Shown: piece after piece, positions 52,594 to 61,095 of the stretch | Layout: each line of letters begins with the position of its first letter | Position numbering within the stretch: position 1 is the stretch's first letter | Origin: Rhodopseudomonas palustris HaA2 | GTDB lineage: Bacteria; Pseudomonadota; Alphaproteobacteria; Rhizobiales; Xanthobacteraceae | Assembly: GCF_000013365.1 (NCBI RefSeq) | Contig: NC_007778.1 | Span: 2,170,001-2,234,000, forward strand | Reading direction: 5' to 3' | DNA length: 64,000 nucleotides | Made by a program: the position numbers and the translations under genes | Notes under the pieces: model-generated | Told to the model about the DNA's origin: nothing | Seen by the model: only the letters and a program-made list of their open reading frames with translations | Database searches by the model: none

Positions 52594-52708
52594 CCGTCAT
52601 CCTGAGGTGCGCGCCCTTGCGCGCCTCGAAGGATGACCGCAACGAATTCAGTGCTCCCGCCGTCGCCCTTCGAGGCGAGCCGAAGACGGCTCGCACCTCA
52701 GGGTGACG
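52594..52708. repeat. palindromic repeat between thiE and thiC
   Basis: CGTCATCCTGAGGTGCGCG ... CTCGAAGGATGACCG on the left and CGCCCTTCGAGGCGAGC ... GCTCGCACCTCAGGGTGACG on the right form several complementary arms. It sits in the 179-base thiE-thiC gap and may influence message stability. Confidence 0.75.
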
Positions 52709-52730
52709 GCGACATCCTTTGTGCCGCGGC

Positions 52731-53339
52731 TCACGCCGTCTCCGCGACGAAATCGAGCCAGGCGCGGACGCGGGCGTCTGGATCGGGGTTCTGCGTCACG
52801 TCGCTCACCACCGCGATCGAGTCGGCGCCGGCGGCAAAGATCTCTTCGGCCTGTTCCAGCTTGATGCCGCCGATCGCCACCAGCGGGATGCTGCCGACGC
52901 GCTGCTTCCAGTCGGTGATCTTCGGGATGCCCTGCGGGGCGAAGCGCATCGATTTCAGCGTGGTCGGAAAGATCGGGCCGAGCGCGATGTAGTCCGGGCG
53001 CGCGGCCAGCGCGGTTTCGAGTTCGGCGTCGTCGTGGGTCGACAGGCCGAGCGTCAGCCCGGCGGCGCGGATCTCGTGCAGATCGGCGGTCGCGAGGTCT
53101 TCCTGGCCGAGATGCAGATGCTGCGCGCCGGCGACGATCGCGGCGCGCCAGTAGTCGTTGATGATCAGCCTGACGCTGGTGCCTTTCACCGCGTCGAGCG
53201 CGTCGGTGACGAGCTGCAGCGCGGCGCCGTCGTCGAGGTCCTTGGCGCGGAGTTGCACGGTGCCGACGCCGAGCGCGGCGAGGCGTTTGACCCACGCGAT
53301 GCTGTCGACGACGGGATAGAAGCGATCAGGATACGGCAT
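52731..53339 (-). CDS. thiE: thiamine-phosphate synthase ThiE
   Basis: The 202-residue TIM-barrel enzyme joins hydroxymethylpyrimidine pyrophosphate with the thiazole phosphate. Visible features are QLRAKDLDD near residue 35, [10 protein letters not shown] near 65, [11 protein letters not shown] near 82, PIFPTTLKS near 125 and AIGGI near 165, all ThiE-typical. ATG 53339 overlaps the last 14 bases of thiG, indicating coupled translation. Confidence 0.93.
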   Translation of the reverse strand: MPYPDRFYPVVDSIAWVKRLAALGVGTVQLRAKDLDDGAALQLVTDALDAVKGTSVRLIINDYWRAAIVAGAQHLHLGQEDLATADLHEIRAAGLTLGLSTHDDAELETALAARPDYIALGPIFPTTLKSMRFAPQGIPKITDWKQRVGSIPLVAIGGIKLEQAEEIFAAGADSIAVVSDVTQNPDPDARVRAWLDFVAETA

Positions 53340-54108
53340 GCCAGAACGGGGTCCCAATCACGGGGGTTGAGGGGGAGGCGAAATCGCGGGCGCCCATCAG
53401 CCCGGCCTCGAATCCGGTGCGGCCGGCTTCGACCGCGAGCTTGAAGGCGCGGGCCATCGCCACCGGATCTTCGGCTTTGGCGATCGCGGTGTTGAGGAGG
53501 ACGGCGTCGTAGCCGAGCTCCATCGCTTCGGCCGCGTGGCTCGGCGCGCCGAGGCCGGCATCGACGACGAGGGTGATATCGGGCAGGCGGTCGCGCAGCA
53601 GCTTCAGCGCGTCGCGAGCGACGATGCCGCGCGCGCTGCCGATCGGCGCCGCCCACGGCATGATGACGCGGCAGCCGGCATCGACCAGCCGCATCGCCAC
53701 CGACAGATCCTCGGTGCAATAGGGAAACACCTCGAAGCCGTCCTTGGTCAGGATTTGCGCCGCTTCGACCAAGCCGACGACGTCGGGCTGCAGCGTGTCG
53801 TTGTCGGCGATGACTTCGAGCTTGATCCATGCGGTGCCGAACAATTCGCGCGCCAGCTTTGCCGTGGTCACCGCCTCGCGCACGCTGCGGCAGCCGGCGG
53901 TGTTCGGCAGCACGGTGACGCCGAGCTCGCGGATCAGCGACCAGAACTGATCGCCCGCCTTGCCGCCGGCGGCCTCGCGGCGCAGCGACACGGTGACGAT
54001 GTCCGCGCCGGATTCGCGGATGGAATCCTGCATGATCGCCGGCGACGGATACAGCGCGCTGCCGATCAGCAGGCGCGAGGAGATCTCGCGGTCGTAGAAT
54101 TTCACCAT
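53326..54108 (-). CDS. thiG: thiazole synthase ThiG
   Basis: The 260-residue TIM-barrel thiazole synthase has the Schiff-base Lys96 in [10 protein letters not shown]. The segment [14 protein letters not shown] near 160 and [29 protein letters not shown] near 190 bind the phosphate. It uses the ThiS thiocarboxylate, a glycine-derived imine from ThiO, and deoxyxylulose phosphate. It lies 154 bases after thiS with a palindromic repeat between, and overlaps thiE by 14 nt. Confidence 0.96.
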   Translation of the reverse strand: MVKFYDREISSRLLIGSALYPSPAIMQDSIRESGADIVTVSLRREAAGGKAGDQFWSLIRELGVTVLPNTAGCRSVREAVTTAKLARELFGTAWIKLEVIADNDTLQPDVVGLVEAAQILTKDGFEVFPYCTEDLSVAMRLVDAGCRVIMPWAAPIGSARGIVARDALKLLRDRLPDITLVVDAGLGAPSHAAEAMELGYDAVLLNTAIAKAEDPVAMARAFKLAVEAGRTGFEAGLMGARDFASPSTPVIGTPFWHAVS

Positions 54109-54131
54109 GCGTGGGTTGCTCCACAAAAGGC

Positions 54132-54232
54132 CGTCATCCCCGCGAAAGCGGGGATCCAGTATCCCAGAGAGTTAGCGGCTGAACGCCGGCGCTCTGGGAT
54201 ACTGGGTCGCCCGGACGGGCCGGGCGATGACG
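54132..54232. repeat. palindromic repeat between thiS and thiG
   Basis: CGTCATCCCCGCGAAAGCGGGGATCCAGTATCCCAGAG on the left has complementary partner CTCTGGGATACTGG and GGGCGATGACG on the right. It lies in the intergenic gap of the operon. Such hairpins often stabilise upstream message. Confidence 0.8.
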
Positions 54233-54262
54233 TCGATATTCGGGGCGAGGCCATCCTCATCC

Positions 54263-54460
54263 TCATCCGCCCTGCCGCGGCGTGAGGATTTCGATTTCGT
54301 CGCCGGCACTCACGGGCGTCTCGTCCCATTTGCCGCGGGGGACGACGTCGTAGTTGATCGCGACGGCGTAGTGGCCGCCGGTGCAGTCGAGTTCGCTCAT
54401 CAGCGCGGCGACGCTGGTGGCGTTCACCTCGCGCTGTTCGCCGTTCAAGGTCACAAGCAT
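54263..54460 (-). CDS. thiS: sulfur carrier protein ThiS
   Basis: The 65-residue ubiquitin-like protein ends in the required Gly-Gly (ILTPRQGG). MLVTLNGEQREVNATSVAALM opens the beta-grasp fold. The C-terminal Gly is adenylated and turned into a thiocarboxylate, the sulfur source for ThiG. Its ATG lies inside the end of thiO (10-nt overlap). Confidence 0.96.
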   Translation of the reverse strand: MLVTLNGEQREVNATSVAALMSELDCTGGHYAVAINYDVVPRGKWDETPVSAGDEIEILTPRQGG

Positions 54461-55569
54461 CGCATCACCTGATTGTCGACGACGCCGCGCTCGACATAGG
54501 CCAGCATCTTCTCGGCCAGCGCCGGCGCCAGCAGGAAGCCGTGGCGGTACAGGCCGTTGGTGGCGATGCGGCGGTTGCCGATGGAAATGCGCGGCAGATT
54601 GTCGGGGAAGGCCGGGCGGAGGCCGGCGCCGATCTCGACGATATGCGCCTCGCCGAACGCCGGATGCACCGCATAGGCGGCGCTGAGCAGTTCCAGCGCC
54701 GAGCGCACGGTGACGAGTTCGTCCTCGCTCTCGATCGAGGTGGCGCCCAGCATGAAGTGATTGTCTTCGCGCGGGATGACGTAGAGCGGCCAGCGCGGAT
54801 GCATCAAGCGGACCGGCCGCGACAGCGTCACCTCGGTGGTCTTGATCACCACCATCTCGCCTTTGACGCCGCGCAGTTCCGGCGCCTTGTCGCGCGCGGC
54901 GAGGCCGCGGCAATCGATCACCAGGCCGTCGAGTTCCTCCGGCGTCATCTCCGATTCGAAATGGATCGCGCCGCCGGCCTCGACCAGCCGCTCGTGCAGC
55001 CGCGCCAGCACCAGCCGCGGCTCGACATGGCCCTCGTCGGGGAAGTACAGGCCCTCGCGGAAGCGGCCGGCCAGCGCCGGTTCCAGCTCGGCGACGCCGT
55101 CGGCGTCGAGCCGCTTGTGGCCCGCGGTCATCTTGGCGAAGCGCTCGAAATCGGCGCGGTCGCGCGCATGCGCCACCACCAGCGAGCCGTTGAACGCGGT
55201 CTCGGGGAATTCCTTGCGCCACATCTCCAGCGAGCGCAGGCCCATCAGCCCGACCATCGGTTCGGCGGTCTCGGCCTCGCAATACGGCGCCAGCATGCCG
55301 CCGGCCCAATGGCTGGTGGCCTGGGTCATTTCGCGGTCGCCGCGCTCGTACAGCGTGACGTTGCGGCCGGCGCGCGCCAGCAGCAGCGCCTGCCAGGCCC
55401 CGGCGATGCCGGCGCCGATCACCGAGACCGGCGCGTCCTTGCGCAGGTCCGGCGGCGTGCCGCGCAATGCGGCGGCGTCGGCAGGAGCGGCGTCGTCGGG
55501 CGTGATTGATGCAATAGCAGCGTGATGAGCGGAATCGGCCCCGCTCTGGCCTTCGATAGTCTGATACAT
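54451..55569 (-). CDS. thiO: glycine oxidase ThiO with N-terminal extension
   Basis: The 372-residue FAD enzyme of the DAO family oxidises glycine to the imine needed by ThiG. GxGxxG appears as VIGAGIAGAWQALLLARAG near residue 50, and GAGLRPAFPDNLPRI with GLYRHGFLLAPALAEKML near the end. Compared with typical ThiO the protein has about 45 extra N-terminal residues (Ala/Asp-rich). It starts at ATG 55569 directly after the TPP riboswitch. A later Met at about residue 80 is too late, so the extension is probably genuine or an alternative internal start is used. It overlaps thiS by 10 nt. Confidence 0.92.
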   Translation of the reverse strand: MYQTIEGQSGADSAHHAAIASITPDDAAPADAAALRGTPPDLRKDAPVSVIGAGIAGAWQALLLARAGRNVTLYERGDREMTQATSHWAGGMLAPYCEAETAEPMVGLMGLRSLEMWRKEFPETAFNGSLVVAHARDRADFERFAKMTAGHKRLDADGVAELEPALAGRFREGLYFPDEGHVEPRLVLARLHERLVEAGGAIHFESEMTPEELDGLVIDCRGLAARDKAPELRGVKGEMVVIKTTEVTLSRPVRLMHPRWPLYVIPREDNHFMLGATSIESEDELVTVRSALELLSAAYAVHPAFGEAHIVEIGAGLRPAFPDNLPRISIGNRRIATNGLYRHGFLLAPALAEKMLAYVERGVVDNQVMRCL

Positions 55570-55574
55570 CCCTG

Positions 55575-55701
55575 TCCCTTCGCCGGCATGACCCGGATCA
55601 GGTTCAAAGGGTCACCGCGGTCCTGCTCAGAATGCGGTCTGATACGACCAGCATCGGCAAGCTTGCGGTATCTCAGCTCCTCGTCGGAGCCCCCCTCGGA
55701 A
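55575..55701 (-). promoter_or_regulatory. TPP riboswitch (THI element)
   Basis: On the minus strand the conserved CTGAGAT box is followed downstream by ACCCTTTGAACCTGATCCGG and CATGCCGGCGAAGGGA, the hallmark pairs of the thiamine pyrophosphate riboswitch. It lies immediately upstream of thiO and would repress the whole thiO-thiS-thiG-thiE-thiC operon, probably at translation initiation since the closing stem ends only a few bases from the ATG. Confidence 0.96.
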
Positions 55702-55849
55702 CGGACTCAATGTAGGCCGATCACCCCCGGTGTCAACGTGCCTTTCGGCGGGAGCTTGTTCCATCGGCCCGACAGCGCGGCCGGTTTACTTCAAATTATC
55801 CGGCCGCGTGTTTGATCGGCGTAGCTTCAGCCACGACCGGACACCGCCG

Positions 55850-57340
55850 ATGACGATCCTCACCGCCGATTCGAGCGACCTCGCCGGCGCACGGCACAGC
55901 GCCGCGCTGCCGCTGTGGATCGGGGTCGCGGTCTACGCCTTCCTGCTGGTCTCCGGCGACCGGCTGCTGAACGATCCCGATACGCTGTGGCAGGTCACGC
56001 TGGGGCAGTGGATCATCGACCATCGCGCGGTGCCGCAGGTCGACGTCTATTCCTTCACCATGGCCGGGCAGCCGTGGATCTCGACGCAATGGCTGTCGCA
56101 GGTGCTACTGGCGGCGAGCTACCAACTCGCCGGCTGGGCCGGGCCGGTGGTGCTGTCGGCCGCGGCGCTGGCGGCGACCTTCATGCTTTATGCGCGCTGG
56201 CTCGGCCAGCGGCTGCGCGGCAGTACCGCGCTGGTGTTCGTCGCCGCGGCGGTGGCGCTGATGGCGCCGCATATGCTGGCGCGGCCGCACGTGCTGGCGA
56301 TGCCGGTGATGGTGGCATGGGTCGGCGCGCTGATGGCGGCCGCCGATCGCCGCGCCGCGCCGTCGTTCTGGCTGCTGCCGCTGATGGTGCTGTGGGCCAA
56401 TCTGCACGGCGGCTTCGTGCTCGGCATCGCGCTGGTGGCGCCGATCGCGCTCGACGCGGTGCTGGCGGCGGCGCCGTCGCGCCGCGTTTCGCTGCTGCTG
56501 CGCTGGGGTGCGTTCGGCGTCGCCGCGCTGATCGTGAGCTGCGCCAATCCGTACGGCTGGAACGCGATCCTGGCGTCGCAGCGCATCCTGTCGCTCGGCG
56601 CGGCGCTGGCGACGATCGGCGAATGGGCGCCGGTGAATTTCTCGCGGGTCGGGGCGTTCGAGGTTGCGCTGCTGGGAGGTCTCGGCCTCGCTTTGTGGCG
56701 CGGCGTGACGCTGCCGCCGGTGCGCATCCTGCTGCTGCTCGGCCTCGTGCACATGGCGCTGAGCGCCAACCGCAACATCGAAGTGCTGGCGCTGCTCGCG
56801 CCGCTGATCATCGCGGCGCCGCTGGCCCGGCAGATCGGCGGCGCCGAAGCGCGCGGCGAGGCGCCGGCGCGCCTCTCGGTCGGCGCGGTGGCCGCGGCGA
56901 TCGCGCTCACGCTCGGCGGCACGCTGGCGTTCGCCTCGCTGCATCGCTTCGCGCCGCATCCGGCGAATTCGCCGGCGGCGGCGGTGGCCGAGCTGAAGAC
57001 GCTCGGCGTGCAGCGGGTGTTCAACGATTACGATTTCGGCGGCTACCTGATCGCCAACGGCGTCGCGCCGTTCATCGACGGCCGCACCGAACTGTACGGC
57101 GAGGCCTTCGTGGTCGAACAGAATTCCGCGGTGCGGCTGAAGCCGCCGGAGAAACTGTTCCGACTGCTCGCGGACTACGACATCGACGCCACGCTGCTCC
57201 GCACCGAGGACGCGGCCACCCATCTGCTCGATCACATCGACGGCTGGCAGAAGGTGTATTCCGACGACGTCGCGACCATCCATTTGCGCCGGCCGGGCGC
57301 GCTGCACGGCGCCGCGCCGAAGGTCACGCCCGCGAACTGA
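55850..57340 (+). CDS. multi-pass membrane protein, unknown function
   Basis: The 496-residue inner-membrane protein has about ten hydrophobic helices. LPLWIGVAVYAFLLVSGD opens the first; NDPDTLWQVTLGQWIIDH and DVYSFTMAGQPWISTQWLSQVLL form a conserved-looking periplasmic loop at about 35-75. A soluble C-terminal segment (about 400-490; FNDYDFGGYLIANGVAPFIDGRTELYGE) follows. The layout resembles GT-C type glycosyltransferase-like proteins without the clear catalytic DxD or DD motif. The start is ATG 55850. It diverges from the thi operon. Role unknown. Confidence 0.8.
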   Translation: MTILTADSSDLAGARHSAALPLWIGVAVYAFLLVSGDRLLNDPDTLWQVTLGQWIIDHRAVPQVDVYSFTMAGQPWISTQWLSQVLLAASYQLAGWAGPVVLSAAALAATFMLYARWLGQRLRGSTALVFVAAAVALMAPHMLARPHVLAMPVMVAWVGALMAAADRRAAPSFWLLPLMVLWANLHGGFVLGIALVAPIALDAVLAAAPSRRVSLLLRWGAFGVAALIVSCANPYGWNAILASQRILSLGAALATIGEWAPVNFSRVGAFEVALLGGLGLALWRGVTLPPVRILLLLGLVHMALSANRNIEVLALLAPLIIAAPLARQIGGAEARGEAPARLSVGAVAAAIALTLGGTLAFASLHRFAPHPANSPAAAVAELKTLGVQRVFNDYDFGGYLIANGVAPFIDGRTELYGEAFVVEQNSAVRLKPPEKLFRLLADYDIDATLLRTEDAATHLLDHIDGWQKVYSDDVATIHLRRPGALHGAAPKVTPAN

Positions 57341-57353
57341 TCGGGACGCCGGC

Positions 57354-58682
57354 TCACGCGGCGCCGCTGTCCTGCTGCTGTCCGGGGAGGTCGAGCCGCA
57401 CGATCAGGCCGTGCGGCTTGCGGTCGCGCAGCGTCAGTTCGCCGCCGTGATTCTGCACGATGGTCCGGGCGATCGAGAGGCCGAGGCCGAAGCCGGAGGT
57501 CTCGTCCATGTTGCGCGCATCGTCGCCGCGCACGAACGGCTCGATCACGTCGGCCTTGCAGGCTTCGGGAATGCCGGGGCCGTCGTCTTCGACCTCGATC
57601 GTGACGCGCCCGGGCGACGCTTCCAGCCGGACCAGGATGTCCTTTCCATAGCGAACTGCGTTGTCGACCAGATTGGTGACGGCGCGTCGGATATCGTCCG
57701 GCCGCGCCAACAATTCGGCATGTTCAGGCCCCAGATAAGTCACCTTGTGGCCCAGATCGGTGAACTGATCGGTGATCAGTTGCAGCGTGCTCGCCAGATC
57801 GATCCGCGTCATCGGTTCCAGCGCGCGGCCGGTGCGCAGGAACGACAGCACCGCGTCGAGCATCGAGCGCATCTGGTCGAGATCGCGCAGCATGTTGTCG
57901 CGCTGGGTGGCGTCCTCGATGAATTCGCTGCGCAGCCGCAGCCGCGTGATCGGGGTGCGCAGGTCGTGGCCGATCGCAGCCAGTGTCCGGGTGCGGTCGT
58001 CGATCAGCGCCGTGATCCGGTTGCGCGACCGGTTCATGGCCCGCGCCAGCGAGCGGATTTCGTCCGGCCCGCTCTCGGCCAGCGGCTCGTCGGTGCCGTC
58101 CAGCTTGAAGTTTTCCGCCGCGGCAGCGAATTCCGACAGCGGCGTCGACAGCGCCCGGTCGGCCCACAGGCCGAACATCGCGAGGCTGATGATCACGCCG
58201 GCGAACGCACTCATCCACGGCCCGTTCGAGATCGGAGGCCGGCCTCGCATCTCCGGAATCGCGGCGGCGATCGCGGTCCCGTCCGGCAACGCAATGCCGA
58301 CTTGCGGCGGCTCCGCGCCGGGCAGCGCGAACACCCTCGCCAATGGTCCGAGCGTGCGCGCGACGTCGCGAATTTCCGGCAGTTCGCGGTCGGACCGCGG
58401 CGGCACCGCGGCGGCGTCGAGCAGGCGGAGTTCGAGGTGAGGGAATGTCCTGGTGATTTGTTCGACGAGCTGCGGCCTCTGCTCCTCGGGAGTCGCCGCG
58501 ATCAGAAGGACCGCGATTTCGAACTGCTCGCGCCGATGTTCGGGCGGACCGAAGCGGTCCGGCCCGCGCAGCAGGAAAGTCGCCATGATCAGCAACTGCG
58601 TCCCGATGAGCGACGCCAACACCAGCACCGCGATCTGGCTGCGGATGCCGCTGAATCGAAACCTGCCGAGCCGCTCGAGCAT
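57354..58682 (-). CDS. sensor histidine kinase (EnvZ/OmpR type)
   Basis: The 442-residue sensor has two membrane helices (about 15-35 and 158-178), a small periplasmic region and HAMP domain, then the DHp helix with phospho-acceptor His239 (IGHDLRTPITRLRLR). The ATP-binding domain shows N-box NLVDNAVRYGK, G1 DDGPGIP and G2 GFGLGLSIA. It pairs with the response regulator encoded 26 nt upstream on the same strand (58709-59431). GGAGG precedes the ATG. The signal is unknown. Confidence 0.93.
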   Translation of the reverse strand: MLERLGRFRFSGIRSQIAVLVLASLIGTQLLIMATFLLRGPDRFGPPEHRREQFEIAVLLIAATPEEQRPQLVEQITRTFPHLELRLLDAAAVPPRSDRELPEIRDVARTLGPLARVFALPGAEPPQVGIALPDGTAIAAAIPEMRGRPPISNGPWMSAFAGVIISLAMFGLWADRALSTPLSEFAAAAENFKLDGTDEPLAESGPDEIRSLARAMNRSRNRITALIDDRTRTLAAIGHDLRTPITRLRLRSEFIEDATQRDNMLRDLDQMRSMLDAVLSFLRTGRALEPMTRIDLASTLQLITDQFTDLGHKVTYLGPEHAELLARPDDIRRAVTNLVDNAVRYGKDILVRLEASPGRVTIEVEDDGPGIPEACKADVIEPFVRGDDARNMDETSGFGLGLSIARTIVQNHGGELTLRDRKPHGLIVRLDLPGQQQDSGAA

Positions 58683-58708
58683 GAAGCCTCCGGCCGCAGC
58701 GGCCTCGA

Positions 58709-59431
58709 TCAAACCGTTTCGACGGCGGGCGTGAACATATAGCCGCCGGAGCGCACCGTCTTGATGATGCTGACGCTCTGCGGGTCGGGCTCGATCTTGC
58801 GGCGGATCCGGCTGACCAGCACGTCGATCGAACGCTCGAACGAGCCGGCGTTGCGGCCGTGGGTGAGATCGAGCAGCGCTTCGCGCGACAGCACCCGGCC
58901 GGGCCGTTCGCAGAACGCCTGCAGCAGGTCGAATTCGGCGCTGGTCATCGCCACCAGGGCGCCATCGGGGTTGCGCAGTTCGCGCAGCCGGAAATCGATC
59001 CGCCAGCCGAGGAAGGTGAGCGCGGTCGCGCCGGACGTGGCGCTGGCGGTCTGGGCGAGCGACTGGCGGCGCAGCACCGAGCGGATCCGCGCCAGCAATT
59101 CGCGCGGATTGAACGGCTTGGCGAGGTAGTCGTCGGCGCCCATCTCCAGGCCGAGGATACGGTCGACGTCCTCGCCGCGCGCCGTCAGCATGATGATCGG
59201 CAGCGGCGAGCTCGCCCGCACGCGCCGGCACAGGCTGAGGCCGTCCTCGCCCGGCAGCATCACGTCGAGCACGACGAGGTCGACGCGCTGGTCGGAGAGC
59301 CGGCTGTCCATCTCGCGGCCGTCCTGCGCGGTCACGACATGACATTCGTTGTTGCGAAGGTATTTCGCGATCAGCGCGCGGGTTTCCCGGTCGTCTTCGA
59401 CGACGAGGATATGGGGCGGGGCGGTGCTCAT
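58709..59431 (-). CDS. OmpR family response regulator
   Basis: The 240-residue regulator has a receiver domain with Asp56 as phospho-acceptor (LVVLDVMLPGEDG), Lys near 106 (LAKPFNP), and a C-terminal winged helix (about 135-235; RDIDVLVSRIRRKIEP-type recognition segment). It is the first gene of a two-gene unit with the histidine kinase. ATG 59431 is used; the extension to 59518 lacks support. No targets can be named from the window. Confidence 0.93.
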   Translation of the reverse strand: MSTAPPHILVVEDDRETRALIAKYLRNNECHVVTAQDGREMDSRLSDQRVDLVVLDVMLPGEDGLSLCRRVRASSPLPIIMLTARGEDVDRILGLEMGADDYLAKPFNPRELLARIRSVLRRQSLAQTASATSGATALTFLGWRIDFRLRELRNPDGALVAMTSAEFDLLQAFCERPGRVLSREALLDLTHGRNAGSFERSIDVLVSRIRRKIEPDPQSVSIIKTVRSGGYMFTPAVETV

Positions 59432-59598
59432 GACGCCGTTTACCGAAATTCCGCGCGAAGCTGAAACGAGTTTTTTGTTTCCCGATATGTCTCGTGGAAA
59501 CGCTGCAACATTCCGCAATCAGGCCGTGTGGGGCGGAAAGGTCTCGTTAACTCTATCAATCACATCGTGAACTGCGATCACAGCATCCGGAGCTTCTC

Positions 59599-60150
59599 AT
59601 GACCTCCATCTCCGCGACAAGCAGTTATCTCTCTCCCCTGCAGCAGCTTCAGAAGGAGCTGGCGGCCGAAGTCTCCGCCGGCCAGGTCAGCTCGACCGAT
59701 GCGACGGCGCTGTCGTCGGCGCTGACCGAAATCGATTCCAGCCTGCAGAGCAGCCGGACGAGCGGCTCCAGCAGCAGCACGCAAACGTCGCCCGAAGACA
59801 TGAAGTCCAAGATCGACGATCTGATCGACGAGCAGGTGTCGAGCGGCAATCTGACCAGCGAGCAGGCCGAAGAGCTGAAGAGCGTGTTCGAGAATGCGTT
59901 CGCCGGCGGGCCCGGTGGCGCCGGCGGTCCGCCGCCCGGTCCGCCGCCGAGCGACAGCTCGTCGTCGACGTCGACCGATTCGACGACGAGCACGTCCAGC
60001 TCCGGCACCGACATCAGCGAGGCGCTGCAGGAATTCCTGAAGCTGCTCCAGGAGCAGCAGTCGTCGACCGCGAGCAGCTATGGTTCCAGCGGAACCAGCA
60101 GCGCCAGCTCGGGATCGTCGTCTGCGATGGTGGTCAACTATCAGGCCTGA
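59599..60150 (+). CDS. Ser/Gly/Pro-rich low-complexity protein
   Basis: The 183-residue protein is dominated by Ser, Thr, Gly and Pro. It has an N-terminal helical part (SYLSPLQQLQKELAAEV), a middle region with DMKSKIDDLIDEQVSSGNLTSEQAEELKSVF (EF-hand-like acidic spacing but no clear calcium loop) and GGPGGAGGPPPGPPP. The end is Ser-rich. It lacks a signal peptide. It diverges from the response regulator gene. Function unknown; may be surface or matrix associated. Confidence 0.75.
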   Translation: MTSISATSSYLSPLQQLQKELAAEVSAGQVSSTDATALSSALTEIDSSLQSSRTSGSSSSTQTSPEDMKSKIDDLIDEQVSSGNLTSEQAEELKSVFENAFAGGPGGAGGPPPGPPPSDSSSSTSTDSTTSTSSSGTDISEALQEFLKLLQEQQSSTASSYGSSGTSSASSGSSSAMVVNYQA

Positions 60151-60354
60151 CCATCCGACGCCCTCGGGACCGGCGCGCCTCCGCGCCGTCCCGTGGCAGG
60201 TGCCGCGTCGTGTCGTCACGCGATGGAACCGGCGCGTCGGCCGACTCGATTTCGTCATGTGTAGTCGACCAATAAAAGCGATCCAGCTTCGGAACTGTGC
60301 GCTGACTCCCTCGTTTGTCCGGGACCATTCGACAAACATGGAGGGTCCTACACA

Positions 60355-60918
60355 ATGAAAACCAATACCGTTCTGGCCGGCCTGCTCGGCACCACGCTTC
60401 TCGCGACCGCCGCGTTCGCGCAGTCCCCCGCCACCACAGACAATTCCACCTCGATGTCGAAGTCGACCACGGTGCCGTCGCCGGCCTCCGACACCGGCCA
60501 ATGGCGGACGTCGAAGCTGATGGGGCTCGACGTTTACAACCAGGCCAACGAAAAGCTCGGCGACATCAACGAAGTGCTGATCGACAATTCGGGCCGGGTC
60601 CAGGCCGTCGTGATCGGCGTCGGTGGCTTCCTCGGCGTCGGCGAGCGTGACGTCGCGGTGTCGTTCGACAAGATGAAGTTCGTCAACACCCCGGTATCCG
60701 GCAATACCGCGATGAACCGGACCAACAACAACATGGCGTCCGGCACGACGGCCGCTCCGGGAACGGCAGCCGCTCCGGCGACCACCACCACCACCACCAC
60801 CGGCTCGGCGGCGAACACGGCGAATACGGCCGATCGCTGGTATCCCGACCACGCGGTGTTCAACGCCACCAAGGATCAGCTCAAGTCGATGCCGGAATTC
60901 AAGTACAACAAGTCGTAA
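60355..60918 (+). CDS. exported PRC-barrel domain protein
   Basis: The 187-residue exported protein has a signal peptide (MKTNTVLAGLLGTTLLATAAFA, cleaved near AFA-QS) and a PRC-barrel domain (about 55-115: KLMGLDVYNQANEKLGDINEVLIDNSGRV, VGGFLGVGERDVAVSFDKM). A Thr/Ala-rich linker precedes a short end WYPDHAVFNATKDQLKSM. GGAGGG lies upstream. PRC-barrel modules appear in stress and photosynthesis proteins; the exact job here is unknown. Confidence 0.88.
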   Translation: MKTNTVLAGLLGTTLLATAAFAQSPATTDNSTSMSKSTTVPSPASDTGQWRTSKLMGLDVYNQANEKLGDINEVLIDNSGRVQAVVIGVGGFLGVGERDVAVSFDKMKFVNTPVSGNTAMNRTNNNMASGTTAAPGTAAAPATTTTTTTGSAANTANTADRWYPDHAVFNATKDQLKSMPEFKYNKS

Positions 60919-60986
60919 CGGCATGATCTGACAGAGACCCGAACGCGACGACGCGTTCGGGCGGCTGTCTGGGATGTCTTGTGGTG

Positions 60987-61022
60987 AAATTCGCCTGGTG
61001 GCACGAGCCGCCGGGCGAATTT
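60987..61022 (+). terminator. intrinsic terminator after the PRC-barrel gene
   Basis: AAATTCGCC (60987-60995) pairs with GGCGAATTT (61014-61022) and is followed by TGTTT. An additional CCCGAACGCG/CGCGTTCGGG hairpin lies at 60938-60961. Either could terminate the PRC-barrel transcript. Confidence 0.65.
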
Positions 61023-61095
61023 TGTTTCGAGCAGCCGGGGTCTCATGCAGGAGACGGAGTCACGCTGCCGAGAACGTCGCAGATCAGCGCGGGAC

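Noticed and set aside
57354-59345. Apparent single frame joining regulator-like and kinase sequence on the minus strand
   Set aside because: Upstream part is in the wrong phase relative to the response regulator gene; the kinase has its own start at 58682 with GGAGG.
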